Assembly: GCF_008087345.1 (NCBI RefSeq)
Contig: NZ_VHIB01000011.1
Location: 124,001-188,000 of the forward strand
Reading direction: 5' to 3'
DNA: 64,000 bases
Origin: Nocardioides caldifontis
GTDB lineage: Bacteria; Actinomycetota; Actinomycetes; Propionibacteriales; Nocardioidaceae
The translations under genes were made by a program, and so were the position numbers. Positions 41,631 to 49,818 of the stretch are shown here, one piece after another. The notes under the pieces were generated by a model, which was given only the letters and a program-made list of their open reading frames with translations, ran no database searches and was not told the origin of the DNA. Position 1 is the first letter of the stretch; each line of letters starts with the position of its first letter.

Positions 41631-41974
41631 CAGTTGTCGTCCCTTCCGGTGCTGTGGGTCTCGTCGTGCTGGTCGGCCTGGTCGGCATGGTCGGCTTGAT
41701 CGGCCTGGTCGGCGCGCGGGGCGAGCTGCAGGTGGCGCCGCCCCTCGAGCCGGGCCGGTCCCTCATCGGGCACCAGGGACAGCCTCTCGCGCAACTCGGT
41801 TTCCTTCACGGCCGCCCCCGTGCGCACCTCGTCGGCGAGCACCCGGGCGCCCGCGAACCAGCCGGTCAGCCGGTCGTGCACGCCGTCCACGGTGAGCGCC
41901 TCGGCCGCGCGGCGGACCTTCGTCGTGGCGTAGACGCCGGCGGCGGCGCCGGCGACGAACCACCAGCTCTTCAC
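41630..41974 (-). CDS. DUF6167-like small membrane protein
   Basis: A 114-residue protein with one N-terminal helix ([22 protein letters not shown]) followed by a soluble helix ([22 protein letters not shown]). The family is found directly upstream of alaS in actinobacteria; no function is known. The C-terminus has a low-complexity run of DQA/DHA triplets encoded by imperfect 9-nt repeats. The GTG at 41974 overlaps the previous stop (GTGA) and its own stop overlaps alaS. Confidence 0.8.
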
Positions 41975-42582
41975 GCGGCGTGCCCCTCGCCGCCCTGGCC
42001 ACGGGAGCGGGACTGCGCCTTGACGATGCGCAGGAGGCGGCGGGCCTGCCGCTCCTCACGCTTCCGGTTGCGGCGGGAGCGGCGGCGGGCGACGTGCGCC
42101 TCGGCGGCGGCCCGGTCGAGGACGTCCGGCGACAGCGCCCGTCGTACGCCGTGGCCGAGGGCGACCGTGCGGACGACCGCGTCGACGGCCCTGCGCCCCA
42201 GCGGCCCGCGCCGCTGCCGGGCCAGGGTGCTGACCAGCCGCTCCTCGAGGAGGTCGGCGACCGGTGGCTGCGGAGCCCGGGCGAGGTCGAGCCGGACCGG
42301 CGCCAGCTCGTCGGGGTCCCCGAGGGAGGTGATGACGTACTCCCGGTCCAGGTCGGCGACCCGCCGGGCCTCGACGACCTCGTCGGAGAGCTCCTCGACC
42401 CGCTGGTGGAGGGCGTCGACCGCGTCCCGGGAGGTGCGGAGCTCGGCGAGCAGCTGCTGCTCGCGGGCGAGGGACGCGCGCTTCGACCGGCGTACGGCGG
42501 CGACGGCGAGCACGACGACCAGCACGGCCACCACCGCGACGGCAGCGGCGGCGAGGACGCCCGGCGTGCCGACGGAATCCAT
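41971..42582 (-). CDS. Membrane-anchored coiled-coil protein of unknown function
   Basis: A 203-residue protein with one N-terminal transmembrane helix (about 8-30), then a heptad-like coiled coil (SLAREQQLLAELRTSRDAVDALHQRVEELSDEV in register), and a basic C-terminus (RRRSRRNRKREERQARRLLR). The layout recalls the DUF948-type proteins near alaS in Gram-positive bacteria, though homology is unproven. The ATG at 42582 (MDSVGTPGVLAAAAVAV) gives the membrane helix. It follows rarA by 11 nt in the same direction. Confidence 0.7.
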   Translation of the reverse strand: MDSVGTPGVLAAAAVAVVAVLVVVLAVAAVRRSKRASLAREQQLLAELRTSRDAVDALHQRVEELSDEVVEARRVADLDREYVITSLGDPDELAPVRLDLARAPQPPVADLLEERLVSTLARQRRGPLGRRAVDAVVRTVALGHGVRRALSPDVLDRAAAEAHVARRRSRRNRKREERQARRLLRIVKAQSRSRGQGGEGHAA

Positions 42583-42593
42583 GGGAGGTGACC

Positions 42594-43964
42594 CTACCTC
42601 CCGCCCTCGCCCCGGACGATCCGGCGCAGCCGCTCCCAGCGCTCCTTGACCGCGGCCTCGGCGCCGAGGCTGGTGGGCCGGTAGTACGTCGCGTCGGCGA
42701 CCACGTCGGGGGCGTACTGCTGCTCCGCGACGCCGAACGGCTCGTCGTGGGCGTACTTGTAGCCCTTCCCGTGGCCGAGCTTCTTCGAGCCGCCGTAGTG
42801 GGCGTCGCGGAGGTGCGCCGGCACCGGGCCGATCTTGCCCGCGCGGACGTCCGCGCTCGCGGCGTCGATCGCCGTGATCACCGCGTTGCTCTTCGGTGCC
42901 ACGGCCAGGGCGATGACGGCCTGTGCGAGGTTGAGCCGCGCCTCCGGCATCCCGATCAGCTGCACCGCCTGCGCGGCGGCCACCGCCGTCGTGAGGGCGG
43001 TCGGGTCGGCGAGCCCGATGTCCTCGCTGGCGAGGATCACCAGCCGCCGGGCGATGAAGCGGGGGTCCTCCCCCGCCTCCACCATCCGCGCCAGGTAGTG
43101 GAGCGCGGCGTCGGCGTCGGAGCCGCGGATCGACTTGATGAAGGCGCTGATCACGTCGTAGTGCTGGTCGCCCTGGCGGTCGTAGCGCACCGCGGCCCGG
43201 TCGACCGCCTTCTCGGCGATCTCGAGCGCGACCGTGGTCTCCCCCGTGCTCAGCGCGGCACCGGCCGCGGCCTCCAGGTAGGTCAGCGCCCGCCGGGCGT
43301 CTCCGCCGGCCAACCGCACCAGGTGGTCGAGGGTGTCGTCGGTCAGCTCCACCTGGCCGGCGAGTCCGCGCTCGTCGGTGACCGCCCCCTGGAGCACCCC
43401 GCGCACGTCGTCGTCGGTGAGCGGCTCGAGGGTGAGCAGCAGGCTGCGGGAGAGCAGCGGCGAGATCACGCTGAAGAACGGGTTCTCCGTCGTCGCGGCG
43501 ATCAGCGAGACCCAGCGGTTCTCGACGCCGGGCAGGAGGGCGTCCTGCTGGGCCTTGGTGAACCGGTGCACCTCGTCGACGAAGAGCACCGTCTCCTGGC
43601 CGGTCCTGGCCAGCCGGTTGCGGGCGCCGTCGATGGCGGCCCGCACCTCCTTGACGCCTGCGGCCACCGCGGAGACCTCGACGAAGTGCCGGTCGGTCTG
43701 ACGGCTGAGGATCGAGGCGATCGTGGTCTTCCCGGTCCCGGGCGGCCCCCACAGCACCAGCGACATCGGCTGGTCGCCCTCGACGAGGCGGCGCAGCGGG
43801 GAGCCGGCGGCCAGCAGGTGCTGCTGCCCGACGAGCTCCTCGAGCGTCCGGGGCCGCATGCGTACGGCGAGCGGGGCCGACGTGTGGGCGTTGCCGGCCA
43901 GCGTGCCCGCCTTGTCGGGGGCTGCTCCGGCGCCGTCGTCGGCGATGTCGAAGAGCCCTTCCAT
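42594..43964 (-). CDS. rarA: Replication-associated recombination ATPase RarA/MgsA
   Basis: A 456-residue AAA+ clamp-loader-like ATPase that acts at stalled replication forks. Walker [10 protein letters not shown] at 73-81, Walker [11 protein letters not shown] at about 129-138, and sensor/arginine finger segments ([18 protein letters not shown]) are present. The C-terminal tetramerisation part includes [27 protein letters not shown]. In other actinobacteria rpsD (ribosomal protein S4) lies between alaS and rarA; it is not found in this window. Confidence 0.96.
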   Translation of the reverse strand: MEGLFDIADDGAGAAPDKAGTLAGNAHTSAPLAVRMRPRTLEELVGQQHLLAAGSPLRRLVEGDQPMSLVLWGPPGTGKTTIASILSRQTDRHFVEVSAVAAGVKEVRAAIDGARNRLARTGQETVLFVDEVHRFTKAQQDALLPGVENRWVSLIAATTENPFFSVISPLLSRSLLLTLEPLTDDDVRGVLQGAVTDERGLAGQVELTDDTLDHLVRLAGGDARRALTYLEAAAGAALSTGETTVALEIAEKAVDRAAVRYDRQGDQHYDVISAFIKSIRGSDADAALHYLARMVEAGEDPRFIARRLVILASEDIGLADPTALTTAVAAAQAVQLIGMPEARLNLAQAVIALAVAPKSNAVITAIDAASADVRAGKIGPVPAHLRDAHYGGSKKLGHGKGYKYAHDEPFGVAEQQYAPDVVADATYYRPTSLGAEAAVKERWERLRRIVRGEGGR

Positions 43965-43973
43965 GGGGCGAGA

Positions 43974-45245
43974 CTAGTCGGCCCCGCCTCGGTCGCCGGT
44001 GGCCGCTTCGCCCTCGGTGGACAGCTCCGCGAGCCGTCGCGCCAGCAACCGCTGCTCCGGCTGGTTGGCGGTCAGCCCGAGCGCCGTCGTGAGCGCCGTG
44101 CGGGCGGCCGTGAGCTCTCCGCACCGGTGCAGCAGCTCCGCTCGCGTGGCGTGCCAGAGGTGGTGGCGCTCGAGCGGGAGCGCGTCGACCAGCCGCAAGG
44201 CCTCGGCGGCGCCGGCGACCTCGGCGACCGCGACGGCGCGGTTGAGGGCGACCACCGGGGTCGGGCAGATCGCGAGCAGCTGGTCGTGGAGGGCGACGAC
44301 CCGGGGCCAATCGGTCTCCTGGATGCTCGGCGCCTCGCAGTGGACGAGGTCGATGGCGGCGCGGAGCTGGTGCACGCCCGGGGTGCCCCGCCTGGCGCAC
44401 TCGTGCACCAGCGCCCGGCCCTCCTCGACGAGGTGGCGGTCCCACAGCGTCCGGTCCTGCTCGGCGAGCGGGACGAGCTCACCCGAGGCTCCGATCCGCG
44501 CCGGTCGGCGGGCGGTGGTCAGAAGCAGGCTCGCCAGCAGCCCCCGGACCTCGGGCTCGTCCGGCAGGAGCCGCACCAGCAGCCGCGCGAGGTGGATCGC
44601 CTCGTCGCACAGGTCCGGGCGGTCGAGGTCCGGTCCAGCGGTGGCGACGTACCCCTCGTTGTAGAGCTGCTGGACCACGGCGAGCACCGGCGCGAGCCGG
44701 TCGGGGAGCTCGTGGTCGGACGGCAGCCGCAGGCGGAGGTGTGCCGCGCGGATCTTCCGCTTCGCGCGCACCAGCCGCTGCGCGAGCGTCGGCTCGGGCA
44801 CCAGGAAGGCTCGGGCGATCTCGGCGGCGCTCAGCCCGAGCACGAGCCGCAGCGTCAGCGCGACCTGGGACGGCTGGTCGAGCGCCGGGTGGCAACAGCT
44901 CAGGAGGAGCCGCAGGAGGTCGTCGTCGACGGCCGCCACCTCGTCGTCCGGCTCCCAGGCGTCCACGGCGTCGGGATTGCCCGGCGCCGCGAGGCGGTGC
45001 TTCTCCGCCCGCACCGCCTCGCGCCGTACCCGGTCCAGCGCCCGATTCCGCGCGGTCGTGGCGATCCAGCCGCCGGGGTTGTCCGGCACCCCGGCTTCGG
45101 GCCAGGTGGAGGCGGCGATCGCGAACGCCTCCTGCGTGGCGTCCTCGGCCAGGTCGAGGTCGCGGAAGGCGCGCGCCAGGGCGCCCACGACCCGCCCCCA
45201 CTCCTCGCGGAAGGTGAGCTCGACGGCCCGCTCCGGGTCGGTCAC
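43974..45245 (-). CDS. ECF42-type sigma factor with TPR-like C-terminus
   Basis: A 423-residue sigma factor. Region 2 (REEWGRVVGALARAFRDLDLAEDATQEAFAIA in parts) and region 4 (LRLVLGLSAAEIARAFLVPEPTLAQRLVRAK) occupy about the first 175 residues. The rest is a helical repeat region (LYNEGY, LLPDEPEVRGLLASLLL, LHDQLLAICPTPVVALNRAVA) typical of ECF42 (DUF6596/TPR). That tail is needed for activity in studied members, and no anti-sigma factor is used. The GTG at 45245 overlaps the DGPF-protein stop (GTGA). An intact target-type promoter precedes the pair. Confidence 0.92.
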   Translation of the reverse strand: MTDPERAVELTFREEWGRVVGALARAFRDLDLAEDATQEAFAIAASTWPEAGVPDNPGGWIATTARNRALDRVRREAVRAEKHRLAAPGNPDAVDAWEPDDEVAAVDDDLLRLLLSCCHPALDQPSQVALTLRLVLGLSAAEIARAFLVPEPTLAQRLVRAKRKIRAAHLRLRLPSDHELPDRLAPVLAVVQQLYNEGYVATAGPDLDRPDLCDEAIHLARLLVRLLPDEPEVRGLLASLLLTTARRPARIGASGELVPLAEQDRTLWDRHLVEEGRALVHECARRGTPGVHQLRAAIDLVHCEAPSIQETDWPRVVALHDQLLAICPTPVVALNRAVAVAEVAGAAEALRLVDALPLERHHLWHATRAELLHRCGELTAARTALTTALGLTANQPEQRLLARRLAELSTEGEAATGDRGGAD

Positions 45246-45589
45246 GGGTGGACGAACGGCCGGACCTCGATGGGGCAGGTCGTCGCCCGGGACATCCTCT
45301 CCGCCCAGGCGAGCGCCGCGTCGAGGTCGGGGACGTCGATGATGCTCAGCCCGCCGATCATCTCCTTGGTCTCGAGGAAGGGGCCGTCGGTGGTGACCGC
45401 CGAGCCGTCGCGCGCGGTGACGACCGTGGCCGTGCTGGGGTGGTGGAGCCCGCCGCCGAAGATCCAGGCCCCTTCGGCCTCGAGCTGCTCGTGGACGGCC
45501 GTCACGTCCCGGGTGATCGCCTCGAGCTCCTGCTCCCCGGGTGCGGTCGAGTCGGCGGGGTAGCAGACGGACATCAGGTAGCGCGGCAT
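45242..45589 (-). CDS. DGPF/YCII-domain protein paired with ECF42 sigma factor
   Basis: A 115-residue YCII-fold protein carrying the eponymous DGPF motif at 68-71 in VTTDGPFLETKE. DGPF proteins are the usual co-transcribed targets of ECF42 sigma factors. The ATG at 45589 is chosen because GAGGAG lies 5 nt upstream and the fold starts there (MPRYLMSVCYP). Function is unknown; a role in small-molecule or stress chemistry has been suggested for the family. Confidence 0.9.
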   Translation of the reverse strand: MPRYLMSVCYPADSTAPGEQELEAITRDVTAVHEQLEAEGAWIFGGGLHHPSTATVVTARDGSAVTTDGPFLETKEMIGGLSIIDVPDLDAALAWAERMSRATTCPIEVRPFVHP

Positions 45590-45637
45590 CGCCGCTCCTC
45601 TCTCTCGGACCGGTCCTGCACCGGCCGTCACCCCTTC

Positions 45638-45664
45638 GACGAACGGCAAGGCCTCGGTTCGACA
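45638..45664 (-). promoter_or_regulatory. ECF42 autoregulatory promoter
   Basis: On the minus strand, TGTCGA (45664-45659), a 17-nt spacer and CGTC (45641-45638) match the reported ECF42 promoter consensus (TGTCGA at -35; CGA/TC at -10). It lies about 50 nt upstream of the DGPF-protein start, so the sigma factor probably drives its own two-gene operon. Confidence 0.7.
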
Positions 45665-45828
45665 CCCTGCGCACGATGGGTGGTGGACCTGATCCTGGCG
45701 CGTCGCCGCGGATCGTTGGATGGAGCCATGACGACGGTCGTCGGCTCGCTGCCGCGTGCCCGTTCCCGGGGGCTCCCCCTTCCAGCTGCTGGCGTTGCTG
45801 ATCATCGTGACCGCGCGGCGACCCGCCG

Positions 45829-45972
45829 ACCATCATCATCCGAACCGCGCGGACCAGGACCGGTCACCCGATCAGCTTCTGGACCTTCACGAAGTACGGC
45901 ATCGTCGTGACCTTCGCGACCCTCGTCGCGGCGTGGGTCTACCTCTTCCTGCAGTACTTCACGCTCGCCTGA
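45829..45972 (+). pseudogene. C-terminal remnant of an ArsB/NhaD-type anion or Na+/H+ transporter
   Basis: The plus strand encodes HPISFWTFTKYGIVVTF and a last helix ATLVAAWVYLFLQYFTLA before a stop at 45970-45972. This is the typical final loop and helix of ArsB/NhaD (IT superfamily) transporters. Just before it, the expected IIIANRADQTG-like segment is split over two frames (TIII in one, NRADQ in another, TGHP back in the first), so two small indels have occurred. No upstream transporter sequence is present. A relic of a lost gene. Confidence 0.55.
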
Positions 45973-46011
45973 CCCGAGTCCCCGCCGAGGCAGGTCACGG
46001 CATGCCGGTAG

Positions 46012-46037
46012 CCCGCACCGCCGGTCTGCAGTGCGGG
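46012..46037. terminator. Hairpin downstream of the HNH gene
   Basis: CCCGCAC and GTGCGGG form a perfect 7-bp stem with a 12-nt loop. CCCGAG (45973) and CTCGGG (46046) could form an outer stem. It lies 29 nt past the HNH stop (minus strand) and 40 nt past the transporter relic (plus strand). No T-tract. Confidence 0.4.
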
Positions 46038-46065
46038 TCGCCGGGCTCGGGGTCGGTCGGGTCGG

Positions 46066-47679
46066 CTAGCCGGCTTCGTCGCGGGTTCTTGTGCCCGGTG
46101 GCGGCAGGTCGGGGATTCGTTGGGTGCCGGTGTGGTCGACGCGGTACTGCTTGCCCAGTGGTGAGGTCCAGGTGAGTGACCGGTCGGGTTCTCGTCGGTA
46201 GCGCCACGCGGTGTGGGTCTTGACCCGGTGGTGATACCGGCAGAGCTTCGCGAGGTTCTGGCTGTTGGTCTGGCCTGGCGGCCCACCGTCCGCAGGATCT
46301 GCGTACTCGGTGATGTGGTCGAGGTCGTGCCTGCCCTGGCTGCCGCACCAGGGGAACACGCAGGTGGTGTCGAGGTGGTCGATCTGGGCGCGGAGCCGGG
46401 GTGGGGCTTCGTGGGCGTCGACGCTGATCCGTTCGGCGAGGTCGACCACCGGGGTGACGGTGACCTGGGCCCCGGGCGCGAGGCCGGCGAGCCACTGCTG
46501 GACCGCGGCGGCGGGTCGGGGTCCGAGGCCGTCGATGCGGGCGACCGGGCTCAGCTGGCCGAGCGCGGCGGTGTGCAGGTGGAGGTGAATGGTGGTGCCG
46601 CCGAGCCGCTTGCGCTGCCGCACCTTCGGCCGCATCTGCTCGGCCGGCTCACCCATGGCTGCGTTCTCCGCAGCGGCTCCGGTCAGCTCGAGCGCGTGCT
46701 GGGGGTCGGTCAGCACGCCGACGGCTTTGGCGCGGCGGGCGTCGAGGGATCCCTGGTGACCCAGATCTGCCAGCGCGGCGGCGACGGCGATGGCGTCTTC
46801 GAACGCGAGTGCGTCGGGGGTGTCCACGGTGGCCTCGATCCGGCTGGTGCTGTCGGCGACGGGGAGGTCGGCGGGGCCGTGGGGGCAGTGGTCGACCCAC
46901 ACCCCACGGTCTTCGGCGGCCTGGGCGGCGAGCAGCGCGGCGCGGTCGGGGTCGTGGTGGATGATCGCGGCGTCGACGGCCTTGAGGATCCGCCACACCG
47001 ACAGCATGTGCGCGAACGGCGCGAGATGGGCATCGACGTAGGCCGCGGCCTGGTCGGAGAGCGGGAGGGTGTGCTGGGCGATCTTGCGGCCCTTCCAGGC
47101 CGGCAGCACCCCGGCCATCACCTGCCGGTAGAGCCGGGGCAGCCGGTCGCGGAGCTCCACCGACTGGCCGACTTCGGCCCGCGCGGCGGCCTCGGTCAAC
47201 CCTAGTTCGGTGGCCAGGTGGGTGATCGCGAACTTTTGGACCATGAAGCAGCCCTGGCCGTCGACGCGGAGCTGTCCTTCGGCGCCGAGCTCCCCAGGGG
47301 TGGAGGCGAGCCGTTCGACCGCCCACTGCGGCACCGGTTGCCCGAGGAGCCGGGCCTTGGCGGCGGCGACCTGGGCCTCGTGCTCGGCGGGAGCCTGGGC
47401 GAGCAGCACGGTGTCGACCGCCCCGTCGGCGAGCTCCCGACCCGGGGTGACCCGGTGCAGGTCGGCCCAGTGGCACAACCCCCGCAGCTCCTCAGCGGCC
47501 GCGGCGTCCTGCGCGACCCGGCGTCCCCGGATGAACGCCAACGCCGCCGGAGCGTCCAGCCCGAGGACGTCGGGTTCCACCTGCTCGACCTGCTCGACCA
47601 CGCCCACCGCAGTCCTCCCACCGGCGGCATGGACGGGGCTGGTGAAGAGCTCGGGCGGCTCGGCGGTGGTGGACTTCAC
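46066..47679 (-). CDS. DUF222/HNH endonuclease-like protein (13E12 repeat family type)
   Basis: A 537-residue protein. The long helical N-terminal part (about 60-400) fits DUF222. The C-terminal HNH domain (about 439-490) has CVFPWC, DLDHITEY and NLAKLCRYHHRVKTH, with the zinc cysteines and catalytic histidines in place. These proteins are highly multi-copy in actinobacteria and are suspected of moving or of DNA processing, but their activity is largely untested. The GTG at 47679 (VKSTTAEPPELF) is preferred. The frame stays open upstream only because it runs through the repeat at 47759, and that extension is repeat-derived. Confidence 0.82.
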   Translation of the reverse strand: MKSTTAEPPELFTSPVHAAGGRTAVGVVEQVEQVEPDVLGLDAPAALAFIRGRRVAQDAAAAEELRGLCHWADLHRVTPGRELADGAVDTVLLAQAPAEHEAQVAAAKARLLGQPVPQWAVERLASTPGELGAEGQLRVDGQGCFMVQKFAITHLATELGLTEAAARAEVGQSVELRDRLPRLYRQVMAGVLPAWKGRKIAQHTLPLSDQAAAYVDAHLAPFAHMLSVWRILKAVDAAIIHHDPDRAALLAAQAAEDRGVWVDHCPHGPADLPVADSTSRIEATVDTPDALAFEDAIAVAAALADLGHQGSLDARRAKAVGVLTDPQHALELTGAAAENAAMGEPAEQMRPKVRQRKRLGGTTIHLHLHTAALGQLSPVARIDGLGPRPAAAVQQWLAGLAPGAQVTVTPVVDLAERISVDAHEAPPRLRAQIDHLDTTCVFPWCGSQGRHDLDHITEYADPADGGPPGQTNSQNLAKLCRYHHRVKTHTAWRYRREPDRSLTWTSPLGKQYRVDHTGTQRIPDLPPPGTRTRDEAG

Positions 47680-47758
47680 GGGCAGGACGCTACGGAAGCC
47701 CACCGACAGTTCTCCGGAGTGGTGCAGACCGCTTTTCCCCAAGCAGGCTTGGCGATTC

Positions 47759-47782
47759 GTGGTTTCGGCGGGCTCAACCACC
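47759..47782. repeat. REP-like palindromic repeat, copy 2
   Basis: A 24-nt element with GTGGTT and AACCAC arms and a centre nearly identical to the copy at 11339 (one base differs within the element). The preceding 20 nt also resemble the flank of that copy. It lies in the 216-nt gap between the HNH gene start and the ABC exporter stop. Confidence 0.7.
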
Positions 47783-47784
47783 GA

Positions 47785-47808
47785 GTGGTTTCGACAAGCT
47801 CAACCACC
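47785..47808. repeat. REP-like palindromic repeat, copy 3
   Basis: A second 24-nt element, GTGGTT-TCGACAAGCTC-AACCAC-C, begins 3 nt after copy 2 in the same orientation. The tandem placement suggests local duplication. This sequence type is widespread between genes in Nocardioides-like genomes, from general knowledge. Confidence 0.7.
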
Positions 47809-47810
47809 AC

Positions 47811-47882
47811 CGGCAAGCTCAACCGCCCAGGCGGGCTCGACCACCCAGACAGGTTCAACCGCCCAGGCAGGTTCGACCACCC
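47811..47882. repeat. Four tandem 18-bp repeats
   Basis: Units at 47811-47828, 47829-47846, 47847-47864 and 47865-47882 follow the pattern AGGCAGGTTCRACCRCCC with 1-4 changes each, with A/G alternating at two positions so that units 1 and 3 and units 2 and 4 are most alike. The core GGYTCRACCRCC resembles the right half of the neighbouring palindromic repeats, so the array probably grew from one of them. It ends 14 nt before the ABC exporter stop codon. Confidence 0.8.
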
Positions 47883-47895
47883 GGCAGCACATGCC

Positions 47896-49818
47896 TCAAC
47901 TGGTCCACGCGCGCCAGAGGGCGGCGTACTCCCCGTCCTGGGCGACCAGCTCGTCGTGCGTGCCCAGCTCCACGATCCGCCCCGACTCGACGACGGCGAT
48001 CCGGTCGGCGTCGTGAGCGGTGTGCAGCCGGTGCGCGATGGCGATGACGGTCCGCCCCTCGAGGAGGGCATGCATCGACCCCTCCAGGGTGCGGGCGGTG
48101 CGCGGGTCGATGAGCGACGTCGCCTCGTCGAGGACCAGCGTGTGCGGGTCGGCGACGACGAGCCGCGCCATCGCGACCTGCTGGGCCTGCGCCGGGGTGA
48201 GCGGCAGGTTGCCCGAGCCGACCTGGGTGTCCAGCCCGTCGGGGAGCCGGCGCACCCAGTCGGCTGAGCCGACCGCGGTCAGCGCGGTCCACACCGCGGT
48301 GTCGTCGGCGCCCTCGCGGCCGAGCACGATGTTGTCGCGCACGGTGCCGACGAAGACGTGGTGCTCCTGGGTGACCAGCGCGACCTCCTCGCGCAGCACC
48401 TCGAGCGGCAGCTCGATCGCCTCGACGCCACCGATCCTGACCCGGCCCGTGCGGGGGCCGTTGATCCCCGCGAGCAGCCGGCCGAGGGTCGACTTGCCCG
48501 ACCCGCTCGGCCCGACGATCGCGAGCCGCTCCCCGACGCGGGGGCGGATGTCGACGCCGTGCAGCACGTCGTGGTCGGGGCGGTAGGCGAACCGCAGCGA
48601 CTCCCCCACCAGCTCCGGCCCCTCGGGGAGCGCCGTTCCCGGCGAGCGGTCGGCCGGGACCGACGCGATACCGAGCAGCCGCGCGGTCGACGCCGCGCCG
48701 ACCTGGAGCCGGTCGATCTCGCCGACGAGCCGGTCGAGCGGACCGGCGAGCGCCTCGACGTACAGCACCGCAGTCGTGATCTGGCCGAGCGTGACGTAGC
48801 CGTTCCAGTAGCCCCACGCGCCCACGACCACGGTGATCACCCGCGGCGCGTTGAAGGCGATGTCGATCGCGGCGAACAGCAGGTTCCGCAGCGTCATGCC
48901 GTAGCGCTCGGCTTGCGCCGACACCGCGATGTCGTCCTCGCCCGCCCGGGCCCGACGCTCGGCGAGGCCGAGCGCCTCGACGGTGCGGGCTCCCTCGACG
49001 GTCTCGGTGAGCGTCGTGTTGATCCGGGAGTACGTCGCCCCCTCCGCGATGTAGGCGACAGCAGCACGCCGGAGGTAGCGGCGCACCTGGACGAACGACG
49101 CCCCGACCACCAGCAGCGACGGCACGGCCAGCAGCAGCGAGTTGAGCAGCATCGCCGCGACCGAGAGGACCACGGTGAGCAGGGTGATGACCGCCATCGG
49201 CAGCCCGAACTGGATCGCCCGGCTCATCGTCCCGACGTCGCGGGTCACACGGGTGACGAGGTCGCCGGTGCTCCCCGTCTCCACCCGGCTCAGCGGGAGG
49301 CCGAGGATCCGGTCGACGACGTACTCCCGCATCGAGGCGAGCAGGTTCTGGCCGAAGAGCGTCGAGGTGAGCTGGCCGGCGAAGGTGAATCCCGCCTGCG
49401 CCACCACGACCGCGGCGATCACCAGGGCGAGCGACTCCAGCCCGGTGGCCGGGCCGGACGCGGTGACCCGGTCCACCAGCTCGCCGAGCAGGCGGGGCAC
49501 GGCGAGCGCGGCCACCGCGGCGAGCGCGTTGAAGACGACCAGCGCGGTGAACGAGCGACGCCGCTCCGCGACGAGCCGCGCCACGAACCGGACGACGGCG
49601 CGCTCGTCGGCGACCGGCCAGCCACGGGCCGGGTTCCGGGAGGCGTCGTACATCTCCTGCGCCCGTTCCCGCCGGGCCCGGTGCCGCTCGCGCATCGCCC
49701 GCACGCGGGCACCCGCCGAGCCGCCGGTGGCCGGGTCGGCCAGCACCGGCGGCAGCACGGGGGGCTCGAGGTGGCGCTCCCGCCAGGTGGCAGCGGAGTC
49801 GTGGAGGAGGTCAGACAC
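47896..49818 (-). CDS. ABC exporter half-transporter A (intact Walker A, degenerate signature)
   Basis: A 640-residue type IV ABC exporter subunit. Six transmembrane helices lie in about 88-365. The nucleotide-binding domain has intact Walker A GPSGSGKST (436-444), Q-loop VTQEHH, Walker B TLVLDEATS (560-568) and H-loop H596, but the signature motif reads LTPAQ (540-544) instead of LSGGQ. The GTG at 49818 overlaps the end of its partner gene by 8 nt, so the two halves form a heterodimer. The substrate (lipid, peptide or drug) cannot be told from sequence. Confidence 0.92.
   Translation of the reverse strand: MSDLLHDSAATWRERHLEPPVLPPVLADPATGGSAGARVRAMRERHRARRERAQEMYDASRNPARGWPVADERAVVRFVARLVAERRRSFTALVVFNALAAVAALAVPRLLGELVDRVTASGPATGLESLALVIAAVVVAQAGFTFAGQLTSTLFGQNLLASMREYVVDRILGLPLSRVETGSTGDLVTRVTRDVGTMSRAIQFGLPMAVITLLTVVLSVAAMLLNSLLLAVPSLLVVGASFVQVRRYLRRAAVAYIAEGATYSRINTTLTETVEGARTVEALGLAERRARAGEDDIAVSAQAERYGMTLRNLLFAAIDIAFNAPRVITVVVGAWGYWNGYVTLGQITTAVLYVEALAGPLDRLVGEIDRLQVGAASTARLLGIASVPADRSPGTALPEGPELVGESLRFAYRPDHDVLHGVDIRPRVGERLAIVGPSGSGKSTLGRLLAGINGPRTGRVRIGGVEAIELPLEVLREEVALVTQEHHVFVGTVRDNIVLGREGADDTAVWTALTAVGSADWVRRLPDGLDTQVGSGNLPLTPAQAQQVAMARLVVADPHTLVLDEATSLIDPRTARTLEGSMHALLEGRTVIAIAHRLHTAHDADRIAVVESGRIVELGTHDELVAQDGEYAALWRAWTS

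Noticed and set aside
47811-47882. A coding repeat protein on the plus strand through the 18-bp array
   Set aside because: The frame is open and would give alternating 6-residue repeats, but it is antisense to the HNH gene upstream and has no plausible start or domain.
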